The notes below the pieces were generated by a model. The model ran no database searches. It was not told the DNA's origin and saw nothing but the letters and a program-made list of their open reading frames with translations. Of a stretch of 64,000 nt of DNA, positions 33,271 to 44,132 are shown one piece after another. The stretch is from Pseudomonas sp. Ant30-3 (GTDB taxonomy: Bacteria; Pseudomonadota; Gammaproteobacteria; Pseudomonadales; Pseudomonadaceae): the NCBI RefSeq assembly GCF_000690905.1, contig NZ_JMCL01000025.1, positions 62,001 to 126,000 of the forward strand, given 5' to 3'. The position numbers and the translations under genes are program-made. Position 1 is the stretch's first letter. Every line of letters starts with the position of its first letter.

Positions 33271-34506
33271 CTACACCGTTTCGGAATCAGCGAATTTCTT
33301 GCCTGCAGCCGCCAGCTCGCCAATCAACCGCGCCGGCTTCCAATGATCACCTTGCCGGGTCTCAAGCGCCAACAACCGCTGATGAATATCTGCCAGACCT
33401 TGCTGATCCGCCCAGGCCATAGGCCCGCCCTTTTCTGCCGGGAATCCATAACCATTGAGGTAAACCAGATCGATGTCATGTGCCGAGTCAGCGATTCCTT
33501 CCTGAAGAATTTTCGCGCCTTCGTTGACCAATGCCAGCAAGCAGCGCTCCAGAATCTCCTCAGGGCCGATCTCGCGACGCTGGAAGCCTGATTCCTCACT
33601 GACTTTCAGCACCAGCGCATCGACCTCCACATCGTGTTCAGCCTGACGGCTACCCGCCTCGTAATGGTAATAGCCATTGCCGCTTTTCTGGCCAAACCGA
33701 CCCAGCTCGCACAGCCGGTTATCCACCTGTACTTCCGGAGCATCCTGACCTTTGCCGGATAATTCCCGGGCGCGCCATTCCAGGTCGATCCCGACCACGT
33801 CGTACATGCGGAAAGGTCCCATCGCAAAGCCGAAACCTTGCAGCGCAGCGTCGACCTGGTGTGGATAGGCGCCCTCGAGCAGCATCTTGCGTGCTTCAAG
33901 CACATACGGGTGCAGCATGCGATTGCCGATGAAACCGTGACAGTTGCCCGATACCACGCTGACCTTGCCCATGCGCTGACCCAACGCCAGGGCGGCGTCG
34001 AGTGCTGCTGGCGATGTCTGGGCGCCACGAACGATTTCCAGAAGCTTCATGATATGCGCCGGACTGAAGAAGTGCAGGCCAAGCACTTGGGCGGGACGGC
34101 GAGTGACGGCGGCGATCGCATCGATATCCAGCGCTGAGGTATTGCTCGCCAAAATGGCTTCGGGTTTAAGCAGGCCATCCAGTTCGCGGAAGATTTTCTG
34201 TTTCAGCTCGAGGTTTTCGTAGACCGCTTCAATGACCAGATCGACATCGCGAATCGCCGCGTAATCCGCAGTCGCCGTTACTCGCGCAATCCGCGACTGC
34301 GCTTCAGCCTGATCAATCCGTCCTTGGCGTACGTTGTGGGCGCAGGTCTCGGCAACGCTGGCAATCGCCTGCTCCAGCATCTGCGGATTATTGTCGACCC
34401 ATTGCACCGCTACCCCGGCATTCGCCAGGCACATGACAATGCCACGGCCCATGGTACCCGCGCCAATCACGGCGGCGCGCTGAATATCGAACGATGTCTG
34501 GCTCAT
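33271..34506 (-). CDS. 3-hydroxyacyl-CoA dehydrogenase
   Basis: The 411-residue enzyme has the NAD-binding motif AVIGAGTMGRGIVMCLANAG (about 11-30) and ASNTSALDIDAIA. The catalytic His/Glu region reads LGLHFFSPAHIMKLLEIV (about 140-157), and two C-terminal hydroxyacyl-CoA domains follow, the second with YLNGYGFPAEKGGPMAWAD. It lacks an enoyl-CoA hydratase domain, so it is the stand-alone dehydrogenase type related to FadB C-terminal parts. Start ATG at 34506 with an AAGAGAA site. Confidence 0.93.
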   Translation of the reverse strand: MSQTSFDIQRAAVIGAGTMGRGIVMCLANAGVAVQWVDNNPQMLEQAIASVAETCAHNVRQGRIDQAEAQSRIARVTATADYAAIRDVDLVIEAVYENLELKQKIFRELDGLLKPEAILASNTSALDIDAIAAVTRRPAQVLGLHFFSPAHIMKLLEIVRGAQTSPAALDAALALGQRMGKVSVVSGNCHGFIGNRMLHPYVLEARKMLLEGAYPHQVDAALQGFGFAMGPFRMYDVVGIDLEWRARELSGKGQDAPEVQVDNRLCELGRFGQKSGNGYYHYEAGSRQAEHDVEVDALVLKVSEESGFQRREIGPEEILERCLLALVNEGAKILQEGIADSAHDIDLVYLNGYGFPAEKGGPMAWADQQGLADIHQRLLALETRQGDHWKPARLIGELAAAGKKFADSETV

Positions 34507-34676
34507 GATTGTTCTCTTGTTGGCGATCCTTAGAGAGCCCTCACCATAGTCAGCCGCCGCCCATTTTTGAAATTTATTCCTGTGATGGGGGACATTCAGC
34601 GGATGGATGCATTCTGAAAGCAAGGCGCAAACCTGAGCAGAGCTTGGCCGGGAACAGAGTTTCTACAAGGATCTCA

Positions 34677-36611
34677 TTAGCCCGAGAGATGGTGTTCAGC
34701 CCACGTTCGGACCTCGCCATACGGATATGACTCCAGCGCTGCATACCCCGGAATCGAGCGCGCCTTGAGTTTGGTAAACAACGGCACGCTGATGCCGCAC
34801 AAGAACCTGGTTACACGTTCCGCCGAGGGAACATCACCAGTGTGCTGCTCGTGCCTGTGGATAAAATCGCTGGATAACGCTTCGAAGCTTTTATCCACAA
34901 GCGCTGGAAGCTCGGGGGGCGAAGGGAGTTGCGCTACGTTCCCGTGACACACCGAACAATGTCCGCATTGCCGGGGTGCGTTTTCATCGCCGAAGTATTC
35001 GGCCAAGCGATAACCCAGGCAGTGATCGGTGGCGAAAAGCGCCAGCATGGCGTGAATACGCGCGACCTCGGTGTGCTCGTGTCTGGAAAAATAGTGGCGC
35101 AGCTCGGTGCTCAGCTCCTGACTGTCAAAGTCCGTATGCAGAAGGCTGTAGACCTCGGTCATCTGCTTGCTTTCCAGCTCGACCCAGCCCTTTTCCTGGA
35201 AGTAATCCAGCGCCTTGACCACCCGGGTTCGCTCAGCTGAGTGTTGCTCGTACAACGCGTCGAAATTCACCGTCGCCCATGTCCGCGCACGCGGAGAAGT
35301 CTGGATGATCGCCGCCACAAAATCCTTGCGCTCGCCTTCGAAGCGCGCAAGCAATTCCTCAGGTTCCAGCAAATATTTGAAGCGATACTCGGCGTAATAG
35401 GCGTAACGCGGCGCGATGACTTTGCGCAGTTCCAGTTGCACCAGCAATGTCTTGAGCGGTAACTGACGAATGTTGCTTTGATCCGCCAGCGGCCCCAGCA
35501 GGAATTCCCACTGGCCGTGCGGCGCAGCTGCCTGCAATTCGTCGAGGACGTGGCGGATGCCATCAAGTTCCGGCGTGTCGCCATAAACGAAGTTTTCCAG
35601 CACGTTGAGACTGTCACGGTTAGCCAGTACCAGACAATCCGAAGGCTGCCCGTCACGCCCGGCCCGGCCGATTTCCTGACTGTAGTTTTCGATGGATTTG
35701 GGCAAGTCGAAATGCACCACGTTCCTGATGTCGCTCTTGTCGATACCCATGCCGAACGCGATCGTGGCAACGATGCAATTGGACTGGCCGCCCATGAAGC
35801 GTTTCTGGATAGCCTCCCGTTGCTCGTGAGGCAAGCCCGCGTGATAGGCCTCAGCCTGAATGCCGTTGCGCTCGAGATGTTCGGCGATGTGTTCGGCGGT
35901 TTTTTGCAGCGTGACGTAGACAATGCTCGGCTGACCCGGGCGTTCACTCATCCACTCGACGAGGCGTTGGCGCTTGTCTTGCCCGCGTACCGGCTCAACC
36001 AACAGGTTAAGGTTTGGCCGATAGAAACCCGTGGTCACCACGTCATTCGGTGCAATCGCGAATTTCGCCTGCATGTCGGCGATCACGTTCGGCGTGGCAG
36101 TGGCCGTCAGCAGGAGGGCCTGAGGGATGTTGAACTGGCGCTGATAGTCCGGAAGTTTGAGGTAGTCCGGACGAAAGTTATGGCCCCATTCCGAAATGCA
36201 ATGCGCCTCATCCACGACCAACAGCGAGATTTTCACTTGCTGCAGGAAATTACGGAAACGTTCGTTTTTCAGACGCTCGACCGAAATCATTAGAATCTTC
36301 AGTTCGCCGGACTTGGCGCGAGCCATCACATCACTCGTGTCATCACGATTCTGCGCGGAATCGATGCTGCCCGCGCTGATGCCATGCCGTTGCAGAAACG
36401 CCAACTGGTCCTGCATCAATGCCAGAAGCGGCGAAACCACCAGCGTCAAGTGCGGCAGCAACACGGCCGACAGCTGATAACAAAGCGATTTGCCCGAGCC
36501 GGTCGGGAAAATCGCCGCGGCCGAGCGACCTGCCAGCACAGCGCTGATCGCTGCTTCCTGGCCGGGCCGAAACTGTGGATAACCGAAAACCTGTTCCAGG
36601 GTGTTGTGCAT
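34677..36611 (-). CDS. RecQ-family ATP-dependent DNA helicase
   Basis: The 644-residue protein has the RecQ helicase core: FGYPQFRPGQEAAI, Walker A PTGSGKS (about 37-43), VVDEAHCISEWGHNFRPDY, LTATATP, and motif VI QEIGRAGRDGQ. A zinc-binding cysteine set follows near residue 535-550 (CGHCSVCHG). The winged-helix part diverges from E. coli RecQ and no clear HRDC domain follows, so it is a RecQ-like paralogue type rather than recQ proper. It would unwind DNA 3'-5' in repair. It stands alone on its strand. Confidence 0.9.
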   Translation of the reverse strand: MHNTLEQVFGYPQFRPGQEAAISAVLAGRSAAAIFPTGSGKSLCYQLSAVLLPHLTLVVSPLLALMQDQLAFLQRHGISAGSIDSAQNRDDTSDVMARAKSGELKILMISVERLKNERFRNFLQQVKISLLVVDEAHCISEWGHNFRPDYLKLPDYQRQFNIPQALLLTATATPNVIADMQAKFAIAPNDVVTTGFYRPNLNLLVEPVRGQDKRQRLVEWMSERPGQPSIVYVTLQKTAEHIAEHLERNGIQAEAYHAGLPHEQREAIQKRFMGGQSNCIVATIAFGMGIDKSDIRNVVHFDLPKSIENYSQEIGRAGRDGQPSDCLVLANRDSLNVLENFVYGDTPELDGIRHVLDELQAAAPHGQWEFLLGPLADQSNIRQLPLKTLLVQLELRKVIAPRYAYYAEYRFKYLLEPEELLARFEGERKDFVAAIIQTSPRARTWATVNFDALYEQHSAERTRVVKALDYFQEKGWVELESKQMTEVYSLLHTDFDSQELSTELRHYFSRHEHTEVARIHAMLALFATDHCLGYRLAEYFGDENAPRQCGHCSVCHGNVAQLPSPPELPALVDKSFEALSSDFIHRHEQHTGDVPSAERVTRFLCGISVPLFTKLKARSIPGYAALESYPYGEVRTWAEHHLSG

Positions 36612-36988
36612 AAGCTGTCACTCCGTTGACCGCTGCGAAGCCCAAAGCCTAGCCGGTGATCGCTGCGCGTCGAGAAAAGGTCAGGGGTAAAAACGATACG
36701 GGATGATACCGCGTGTGGTGCAGGGGATCGAAACGCCCTACCTATTCTGAAGCGCACAGGCTGAGGTCCTCCGCGATTCGCCTGAGAATCACGTAGGAAA
36801 TGTCACCTGTGACGACGCACCCTAAAAAGTCCGCAGAAGCATGTAGGACGGATACCCGATGGTCGTTAAAACGCCTACACACCGTGTCCATTGCGGCTGT
36901 ATTGCCGCAACGCGTCGCTCGCCTCATAGTTTCCGGCGCAGCTGAAACAGCGTGTCGGCCTGCCCGACTTCTTACAGGACTGACTTAG
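36612..36988. other. Gap before the 90-residue gene
   Basis: No gene is evident in these 377 bases. A small inverted repeat GCGGC-TGTATT-GCCGC lies at 36893-36908, within about 95 bases of the next start. Confidence 0.4.
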
Positions 36989-37261
36989 ATGCAAGACCGC
37001 TACCGCCCACTCAAAAGCAGCTACAGCGACACCCCTGTCCTGGTTATTGACACCGAGGCCGACCCACACGAAATTCTCGACGCCGCCCGCCAACGCATTC
37101 GCGCCGCCAGCGACCTGCTCGAAACACTTTACTGCCTGTGCTTCAACCAAGCCGATTCAAGCGACATTCCCAACATCGTCAGCGCGCTTTACCTGCTCAC
37201 TCAAGACGGCCGCGACCTGCTCGAAATCGCCCACCAGCGGCTGCCGAAGATCACTGCGTGA
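36989..37261 (+). CDS. Unrecognised 90-residue protein
   Basis: The ATG at 36989 has a CAGGA site. The product is soluble, acidic and mostly helical (VIDTEADPHEILDAARQRIR, then AASDLLETLYCL, and LYLLTQDGRDLLEIAHQRLP). It has two Cys near residue 48 and no signal peptide. It resembles the many small Pseudomonas-specific proteins with one helical bundle, but I cannot name the family. It stands alone, 126 bases before the EamA transporter on the same strand. Confidence 0.65.
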   Translation: MQDRYRPLKSSYSDTPVLVIDTEADPHEILDAARQRIRAASDLLETLYCLCFNQADSSDIPNIVSALYLLTQDGRDLLEIAHQRLPKITA

Positions 37262-37387
37262 AGCAAAATCATGATTGCGCAATGAGGAGCCGCTTTGCGA
37301 ACGTTGGCATCCACGTCAAGGGTGCCCGTAAAGCGCAGCTCGTCGCGCGTATTCTGGGGGAGTGAGCACACACAGCAAGGACATAAC

Positions 37388-38254
37388 ATGGACGTAATGA
37401 TGGGTTTGCTCGCCGCATTGTTGTGGGGCGGCACGGATTTTCTGGTGGGTCTGAACGCCCGGGCGGTTGGGGTCAAACGAGCGGTATATTTCGGACAGGC
37501 ACTGGGCTTCTGCATCATGAGCCTGCTGTTGATCGCGTTCCCGGCGTTCATTCTCAAATCTATGGCTGCGCCGCTCGACATCTGGTTGATCGGCGCTGCC
37601 GCAGCCGCGCTCACCGTTTCCGGCGCGCTTGCTCTGTCCAAAGCATTTGCCCTGGGCAAAGCATCGATCGTTGCGCCTTTGGTGACCTCTTACGGCGTGG
37701 TGACAACACTGTTGTCCTGGGCCGGCGGTGAACAGATCAGCTTGATCCAATTGATGTGCATTGGCCTGTGCGTCATTGGAGTGATTTTCTCCAGTATCCA
37801 TTCCGATTCGAAAATTCCACATTCCACTCAAGCCAGCAGCTCAATCGCTTACGCTCTTTTAGCGGCGATGTTTTACGGCACCAGTTTCTGGCTGCAAGGC
37901 CGGTTCGTCCTTCCCGTGCTCGGACCGGTAACGATGCTCTGGTTGGCGTATTTGATCGGACTGATCGTGTTGGTGCTGATCGTGGCGAGGATCAAAGACG
38001 GCTTGAAGATGCCGCCGCTGAAAAACTGTATGACGCTGACCGGCGCAAGCCTGATGAACCTGGGCGGCTTCTCATCGTTCGCGTGGGGCGCAGTCGCCGG
38101 ATCTGTGTCAGTGGTGACAGTGATCAGCACACTCTCGGGAGGCATCGCAGCAATTCTGGGCTACGTGTTCTTCAAAGAAAGATTGGCGAAGATTCAGGTG
38201 CTCGGCGTGGTGTTAGTGCTGGTCGGCGCGTTCGTCCTGCACGTGAAAACATGA
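37388..38254 (+). CDS. EamA-family drug/metabolite transporter
   Basis: The 288-residue membrane protein has ten predicted helices in two EamA repeats (about 1-135 and 150-287). It starts MDVMMGLLAALLWGGTDFLVG and ends with a typical last pair (AAILGYVFFKERLAKIQVLGVVLVLVGAFVL). The ATG at 37388 follows AAGGA. The transported compound cannot be told from sequence. A terminator follows within 15 bases. Confidence 0.9.
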   Translation: MDVMMGLLAALLWGGTDFLVGLNARAVGVKRAVYFGQALGFCIMSLLLIAFPAFILKSMAAPLDIWLIGAAAAALTVSGALALSKAFALGKASIVAPLVTSYGVVTTLLSWAGGEQISLIQLMCIGLCVIGVIFSSIHSDSKIPHSTQASSSIAYALLAAMFYGTSFWLQGRFVLPVLGPVTMLWLAYLIGLIVLVLIVARIKDGLKMPPLKNCMTLTGASLMNLGGFSSFAWGAVAGSVSVVTVISTLSGGIAAILGYVFFKERLAKIQVLGVVLVLVGAFVLHVKT

Positions 38255-38267
38255 ACCAGACGCGCAG

Positions 38268-38297
38268 AAAAAAGCCGCCTCAGAGGGCGGCTTTTTC
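38268..38297. terminator. Bidirectional terminator
   Basis: The stem AAAAAGCCGCC / GGCGGCTTTTT (38269-38279, 38286-38296) lies between the convergent EamA and pckA genes. Confidence 0.88.
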
Positions 38298-38314
38298 ATC
38301 ACATCAGACCAATC

Positions 38315-39994
<1,680 letters not shown>

Positions 39995-40037
39995 TTATTC
40001 CGGCGCTTACCAGTGAATTTACCTGCGCTGAACCGTT

Positions 40038-40940
40038 TTAGTGACGGGTATCTGACGGTGTGTCAACGCCTGCGCCCGCGAACAACTGAGCGATATCCGC
40101 GGCATCGAACAGGTAGCGCTGGTTGCAGAACTGGCAGTCGATCTCGATGTTGCCACCGTGCTCGACAACCAGGTCCTGCGCATCTTCCAGTCCCAAACTG
40201 ACCAGCGCATTGGCCGATCGTTCGCGCGAGCAGCTGCAGCGGAAACGAAGTTTCTGCACATCGAACAGGCGAACCTGCTCTTCGTGGTAGAGACGATGCA
40301 GCACGGTTTCGTTGTCCAGACTGAGCAATTCATCTGCGGTCAGGGTGCTGCCCAGTGCGGTGATGTGCTGCCAGCTCGCGGCGCGATCTTCTTCATCCTT
40401 CAAGCGATCGGCCGGCAGTTGCTGCAACAGCAGGCCACGCGAGCGACGACCGTCGGCATACAGCCAGAAACGCGTGCCCACTTGCTGCGACATGACGAAA
40501 TAATTGGTGAAGCACTCGGACAACGTCTCACCGTCCAGATCAACGATGCCTTGGTAACGCTGGCCCTGAGTCGGATCGATGGTGAGCGCCAGGACGCCAT
40601 TGGGCATCAGGTCGGCCAGGCTCGCGTCGGCGGCGATTTGATCTGCCTCATAGCGCGCGAGGCCACGAATCTCACGCTCACTGCTGCATTCGATCATCAG
40701 CAGTGGAATCGGGCCGTCGGAACGGGCCTGGAGAATCAGCAACCCGTCGAACTTCAGCGTACCGACCAGCAAGGATGCTGCGGCCATGAGTTCGCCCAAC
40801 AATTGCGCGACCGGCTCTGGGTACGGGTGCTTGGCGAGGACTTCGGCGTAACTGCGTTCCAACGAAACCAGCTCGCCGCGGGTGTCGCTGTCATCGAAGA
40901 TGAAGCGTTGGGTGTAGTCGGAATCCGTTAGATCGGTCAT
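40038..40940 (-). CDS. hslO: Hsp33 redox-regulated chaperone
   Basis: Hsp33 is a cytoplasmic holdase activated by oxidation. The 300-residue protein ends in the zinc-thiolate switch CSCSRERS (about 237-244) and [10 protein letters not shown] (about 269-278), a C-x-C and C-x-x-C pair at the usual spacing. The N-terminal part shows [18 protein letters not shown] and [13 protein letters not shown]. Start is the ATG at 40940. It precedes pckA on the same strand, with 181 bases between. Confidence 0.96.
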   Translation of the reverse strand: MTDLTDSDYTQRFIFDDSDTRGELVSLERSYAEVLAKHPYPEPVAQLLGELMAAASLLVGTLKFDGLLILQARSDGPIPLLMIECSSEREIRGLARYEADQIAADASLADLMPNGVLALTIDPTQGQRYQGIVDLDGETLSECFTNYFVMSQQVGTRFWLYADGRRSRGLLLQQLPADRLKDEEDRAASWQHITALGSTLTADELLSLDNETVLHRLYHEEQVRLFDVQKLRFRCSCSRERSANALVSLGLEDAQDLVVEHGGNIEIDCQFCNQRYLFDAADIAQLFAGAGVDTPSDTRH

Positions 40941-41367
40941 AGGTCTGGGTATCTGAAGTAATGACAAGATGATTTCAAACAATGGAAATTGCGCGCATGC
41001 GGCACCACCGGGTGCGCATTGTTCAGCCATGGGAGGCATTTTATGAACAATCCGGGTTTGTTCCAAGCAAGGTGGAACGTGCGCCGGTTGGCGTAATGTA
41101 ATGCGATGGCATTGGCATTGCGGGCAGTCTGGTTATGGCTCACGGGCCAGATGTTGTGTGTGGTTTTCGACGAGCGGTTGTTCAACCAACTCTCTTTGCC
41201 CCGCAGCACTCACCCGATATGGCTGCAGTTGCGGGCAATTACAAGTCCGCGCTCCCTCGAGGTTCGAAGCCTTTGGAATCTCTTACGGTGTGCGCATCCT
41301 CGTGTAGGAGCTACCGCAGGCTGCGATCTTTTCGCTGCCCTTCTCATACTGAGAGCATCGGTAAGCG
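40941..41367. other. Gap between hslR and hslO
   Basis: In these 427 bases I see a solo REP-type half-repeat at 41303-41332 (TGTAGGAGCTACCGCAGGCT then GCGATCTTTT), which matches one arm of the repeat at 24830-24954. A 17-codon rightward frame at 41043-41096 has a strong ribosome site (GGGAGG, 6-base spacing) and starts [12 protein letters not shown]. No larger gene is present. Confidence 0.5.
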
Positions 41368-41775
41368 TCACTCGGCGCTGCTGTTCCCACGAAATTTAAA
41401 CAGGTCTCGACGCTGTTTCTTGCTCGGCTTGCCATCCGTGCTCACACCCAGCGAGCCAGCCTTGCGCATGGCTGCGGCCGCTTCACGCTTGGCGATGCTG
41501 GCCTCGGTTTCGGCATACAGCGTTTGAGCCTCCGGCGCGCCACGGCGCACGATAGACAGGGCCTGGACCTCCACGGTACGTTCCTCGAAGCCCATTCGAA
41601 TCTGAAACTCGTCGCCGATCCTCGGCTCCTTACCCGGTTTGCAGCGGTCGCCCCGGCAATGCACCTTGCCACTCTCGATTGCCGCCTTGGCCAAGGCACG
41701 GGTTTTGTAAAAACGCGCCGCCCATAGCCATTTATCGAGACGGACCTTGTCGTCCTCTTCCTGTTTTTGTGTCAC
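41368..41775 (-). CDS. hslR: Heat shock protein 15, S4-domain RNA-binding
   Basis: Hsp15 binds stalled 50S subunits carrying nascent chains. The 135-residue protein has the S4 domain at its start (RLDKWLWAARFYKTRALAKAAIESGKVHCRG, about 12-43) and a basic tail (KPSKKQRRDLFKF). I choose GTG at 41775, which has GAGGAA upstream. It lies in the same orientation as hslO, as in other gammaproteobacteria, though here 427 bases apart. Confidence 0.93.
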   Translation of the reverse strand: MTQKQEEDDKVRLDKWLWAARFYKTRALAKAAIESGKVHCRGDRCKPGKEPRIGDEFQIRMGFEERTVEVQALSIVRRGAPEAQTLYAETEASIAKREAAAAMRKAGSLGVSTDGKPSKKQRRDLFKFRGNSSAE

Positions 41776-41891
41776 TTGAATTCCTCTTTTGGCCCATAGT
41801 CGGAACTGTACTACCGTTTCTGTCGGGCGCAACAATCCCGCCCGCCAGATAGAATGTGATCAAGGCCGACTCACCGGCATGGAGTGATCAA

Positions 41892-42671
41892 ATGACTGTA
41901 TTTCCGTCTTCATTGACCTCGTCCAAGACGGGTTGTCAGGGCTGCCAGCAAAGCGAACCACTGGGCTTTGATTTTGCATTCGCTTATCAACCGATCGTGG
42001 ACGTTCGCGACCGTTCAATTTTCGCCAACGAAGCACTGGTGCGAGGGCTCGCCGGGGAGGGGGCATTCTCGGTGCTTGATCAGGTCACGGACGAAAACCG
42101 TTACCGCTTCGACCAGCTCTGCCGGATCCGCGCCATTGAGGGTGCGGCGACGATAAATATGCAGACACACTTGTCGATCAACTTCATGCCCAGCGCCGTG
42201 TACCGTCCCGAGCTGTGTATTCGCAGCACGCTGGAAGCGGCAAAAAAATACGATTTTCCAGTTGAACGACTGATTTTCGAAACCCTCGAAAGTGATCACG
42301 TAGATAACTATCGCCATTTGACTAATATTCTGCGTGAATACCGCGAATTCGGCTTCAAGACCGCTATCGACGACTTCGGAGCGGGCTATTCGGGGCTCAA
42401 TCTGCTGGCAGATTTCCAACCGGACCTGATCAAGATCGACATGGCGCTCATACGCGATATCGACCGCGATCGTGTTCGTCAGGCCATCGTCCGCGGGATT
42501 GTCACAATGTGTGCGGAGCTGAACGTTACAGTGATCGCCGAAGGCATCGAAAGCGCTGGTGAACGGGATTTCCTGGCGGACTGTGGAATTTTTCTGATGC
42601 AGGGTTACTGGTTCGCCAAACCTGCATTCAAAGCGTTGGCTCAGGTACAGCCTGAAGCCTGGGCGCGTTAA
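41892..42671 (+). CDS. rimA: EAL-domain phosphodiesterase of the rim operon
   Basis: The 259-residue protein is a single EAL domain. E47-A-L is in ANEALVRG, the metal Asn in INFMPSA, the Glu pair in FETLESD, then DDFGAGYSG, LIKIDMAL, AEGIES and QGYWFAKP. All catalytic positions are kept, so it should cleave cyclic di-GMP. A short N-terminal part has Cys15 and Cys18. It is the first gene of an operon with a retropepsin-like protein and RimK, the rimABK arrangement described in P. fluorescens. There RimA and cyclic di-GMP tune RimK activity. Confidence 0.9.
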   Translation: MTVFPSSLTSSKTGCQGCQQSEPLGFDFAFAYQPIVDVRDRSIFANEALVRGLAGEGAFSVLDQVTDENRYRFDQLCRIRAIEGAATINMQTHLSINFMPSAVYRPELCIRSTLEAAKKYDFPVERLIFETLESDHVDNYRHLTNILREYREFGFKTAIDDFGAGYSGLNLLADFQPDLIKIDMALIRDIDRDRVRQAIVRGIVTMCAELNVTVIAEGIESAGERDFLADCGIFLMQGYWFAKPAFKALAQVQPEAWAR

Positions 42672-42688
42672 CCGCCGGTTTTTTCCTA

Positions 42689-43168
42689 TTGAAGACATTT
42701 GACCATTTGACCGTTGTCGGTCTGCGCGAGTGGATTGCGCTCCCTGATCTGGGAGTCGCCGGCCTGCGAGCCAAAATCGACACGGGCGCCAGCACCTCCA
42801 GTTTGCACGCCACCGACATCGAACCGTTCGAGCGCGACGGCGAACGCTGGGTTCGTTTCACAGCGCATCTGGGCACGGTGGTGCAACTGCGTCACCGGCG
42901 CTGTGAAGCGCCGCTGGTGACCAAAAAAACCATCAAGAGCTCCAACGGCCATGCGCAGATGCGCTACGTGGTCAGCACCACCCTGGCACTCGGTGATCGG
43001 GTCTGGCGGGTCGAGTTCACCCTCGCCTGCCGCAAATCAATGCGATACCGCCTGCTACTCGGCTCCAAAGCCCTGATCGACGGCCAGTTGGTGGTCAATC
43101 CAGGCATCAAGTACGTACAAGACAAGCCGGTGTTCCCGGTATCTACCTCCTCCACAGGTGTTGCATGA
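42689..43168 (+). CDS. rimB: RimB, retropepsin-like ATP-dependent zinc protease family
   Basis: The 159-residue protein belongs to the RimK-associated aspartic-protease-like family. It has the flap/active motif [14 protein letters not shown] with D31-T-G, and the second half [17 protein letters not shown]. It probably trims the glutamate tail that RimK adds to ribosomal protein S6. The start codon appears to be TTG at 42689 with no good ribosome site, only 17 bases after rimA, so translation may depend on coupling. It overlaps rimK by four bases (ATGA). Confidence 0.88.
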   Translation: MKTFDHLTVVGLREWIALPDLGVAGLRAKIDTGASTSSLHATDIEPFERDGERWVRFTAHLGTVVQLRHRRCEAPLVTKKTIKSSNGHAQMRYVVSTTLALGDRVWRVEFTLACRKSMRYRLLLGSKALIDGQLVVNPGIKYVQDKPVFPVSTSSTGVA

Positions 43169-44070
43169 AGATCGCTGTGCTGTCGCGGAATCCGCGTCTG
43201 TATTCCACCCGTCGTCTGGTCGAAGCCGGAACCGAGCGTGGACATGAAATGGTGGTGATCGACACCTTGCGCGCCTATATGAACATCGCAAGCCACAAGC
43301 CGCAGATCCACTACCGCGGCAAACCGCTGGAAGGTTTCGACGCGGTGATCCCGAGGATCGGTGCGTCGGTGACGTTTTATGGCTGCGCGGTGCTGCGCCA
43401 GTTTGAAATGATGGGGGTGTTTCCACTGAACGAATCGGTGGCCATCGCCCGCTCCCGGGACAAATTGCGCTCGCTGCAATTGCTCTCGCGTCGCGGCATC
43501 GGTTTGCCGGTGACAGGTTTTGCCCACTCACCCGACGACGTCCCCGATTTGATCGCCATGGTCAACGGCGCGCCGCTAGTGATCAAGGTGCTCGAAGGGA
43601 CGCAGGGGATCGGCGTGGTGCTGTGTGAAACCGCGACTGCAGCGGAATCAGTAATCGAGGCATTTATGGGCCTCAAGCAGAACATCATGGTGCAGGAATA
43701 CATCAAGGAAGCCGGTGGCGCTGACATTCGTTGTTTTGTGGTTGGCGACAAAGTGATCGCGGCGATGAAACGTCAGGCCAAGCCTGGGGAATTTCGTTCC
43801 AATCTGCATCGAGGCGGGAGTGCCAGCCTGATAAAAATCACGCCGGAAGAACGCATGACGGCATTGCGTGCGGCCAAGGTGATGGGGTTGGCCGTGGCGG
43901 GTGTGGATATCTTGCGCTCCAATCACGGGCCGTTGGTGATGGAAGTGAATTCGTCGCCGGGACTGGAGGGGATCGAGACCACCACCGGGAAGAATGTGGC
44001 GGGGATTATTATTGAGCATCTCGAGAAGAATGGCGGGCCGAACATGACCCGGACCAAAGGCAAGGGATAA
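43165..44070 (+). CDS. rimK: Ribosomal protein S6-L-glutamate ligase
   Basis: RimK adds glutamates to the C-terminus of ribosomal protein S6. The 301-residue ATP-grasp enzyme shows [19 protein letters not shown], the nucleotide segment [33 protein letters not shown], and the metal-binding end [15 protein letters not shown]. Length and order match the family. It is translationally coupled to rimB. Confidence 0.96.
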   Translation: MKIAVLSRNPRLYSTRRLVEAGTERGHEMVVIDTLRAYMNIASHKPQIHYRGKPLEGFDAVIPRIGASVTFYGCAVLRQFEMMGVFPLNESVAIARSRDKLRSLQLLSRRGIGLPVTGFAHSPDDVPDLIAMVNGAPLVIKVLEGTQGIGVVLCETATAAESVIEAFMGLKQNIMVQEYIKEAGGADIRCFVVGDKVIAAMKRQAKPGEFRSNLHRGGSASLIKITPEERMTALRAAKVMGLAVAGVDILRSNHGPLVMEVNSSPGLEGIETTTGKNVAGIIIEHLEKNGGPNMTRTKGKG

Positions 44071-44132
44071 GGGCAGCTATAAGCTGCAAGACGGAAGGAA
44101 ACGCCGCTTTTGCTTGAAGCTTGCGGCTGCTT

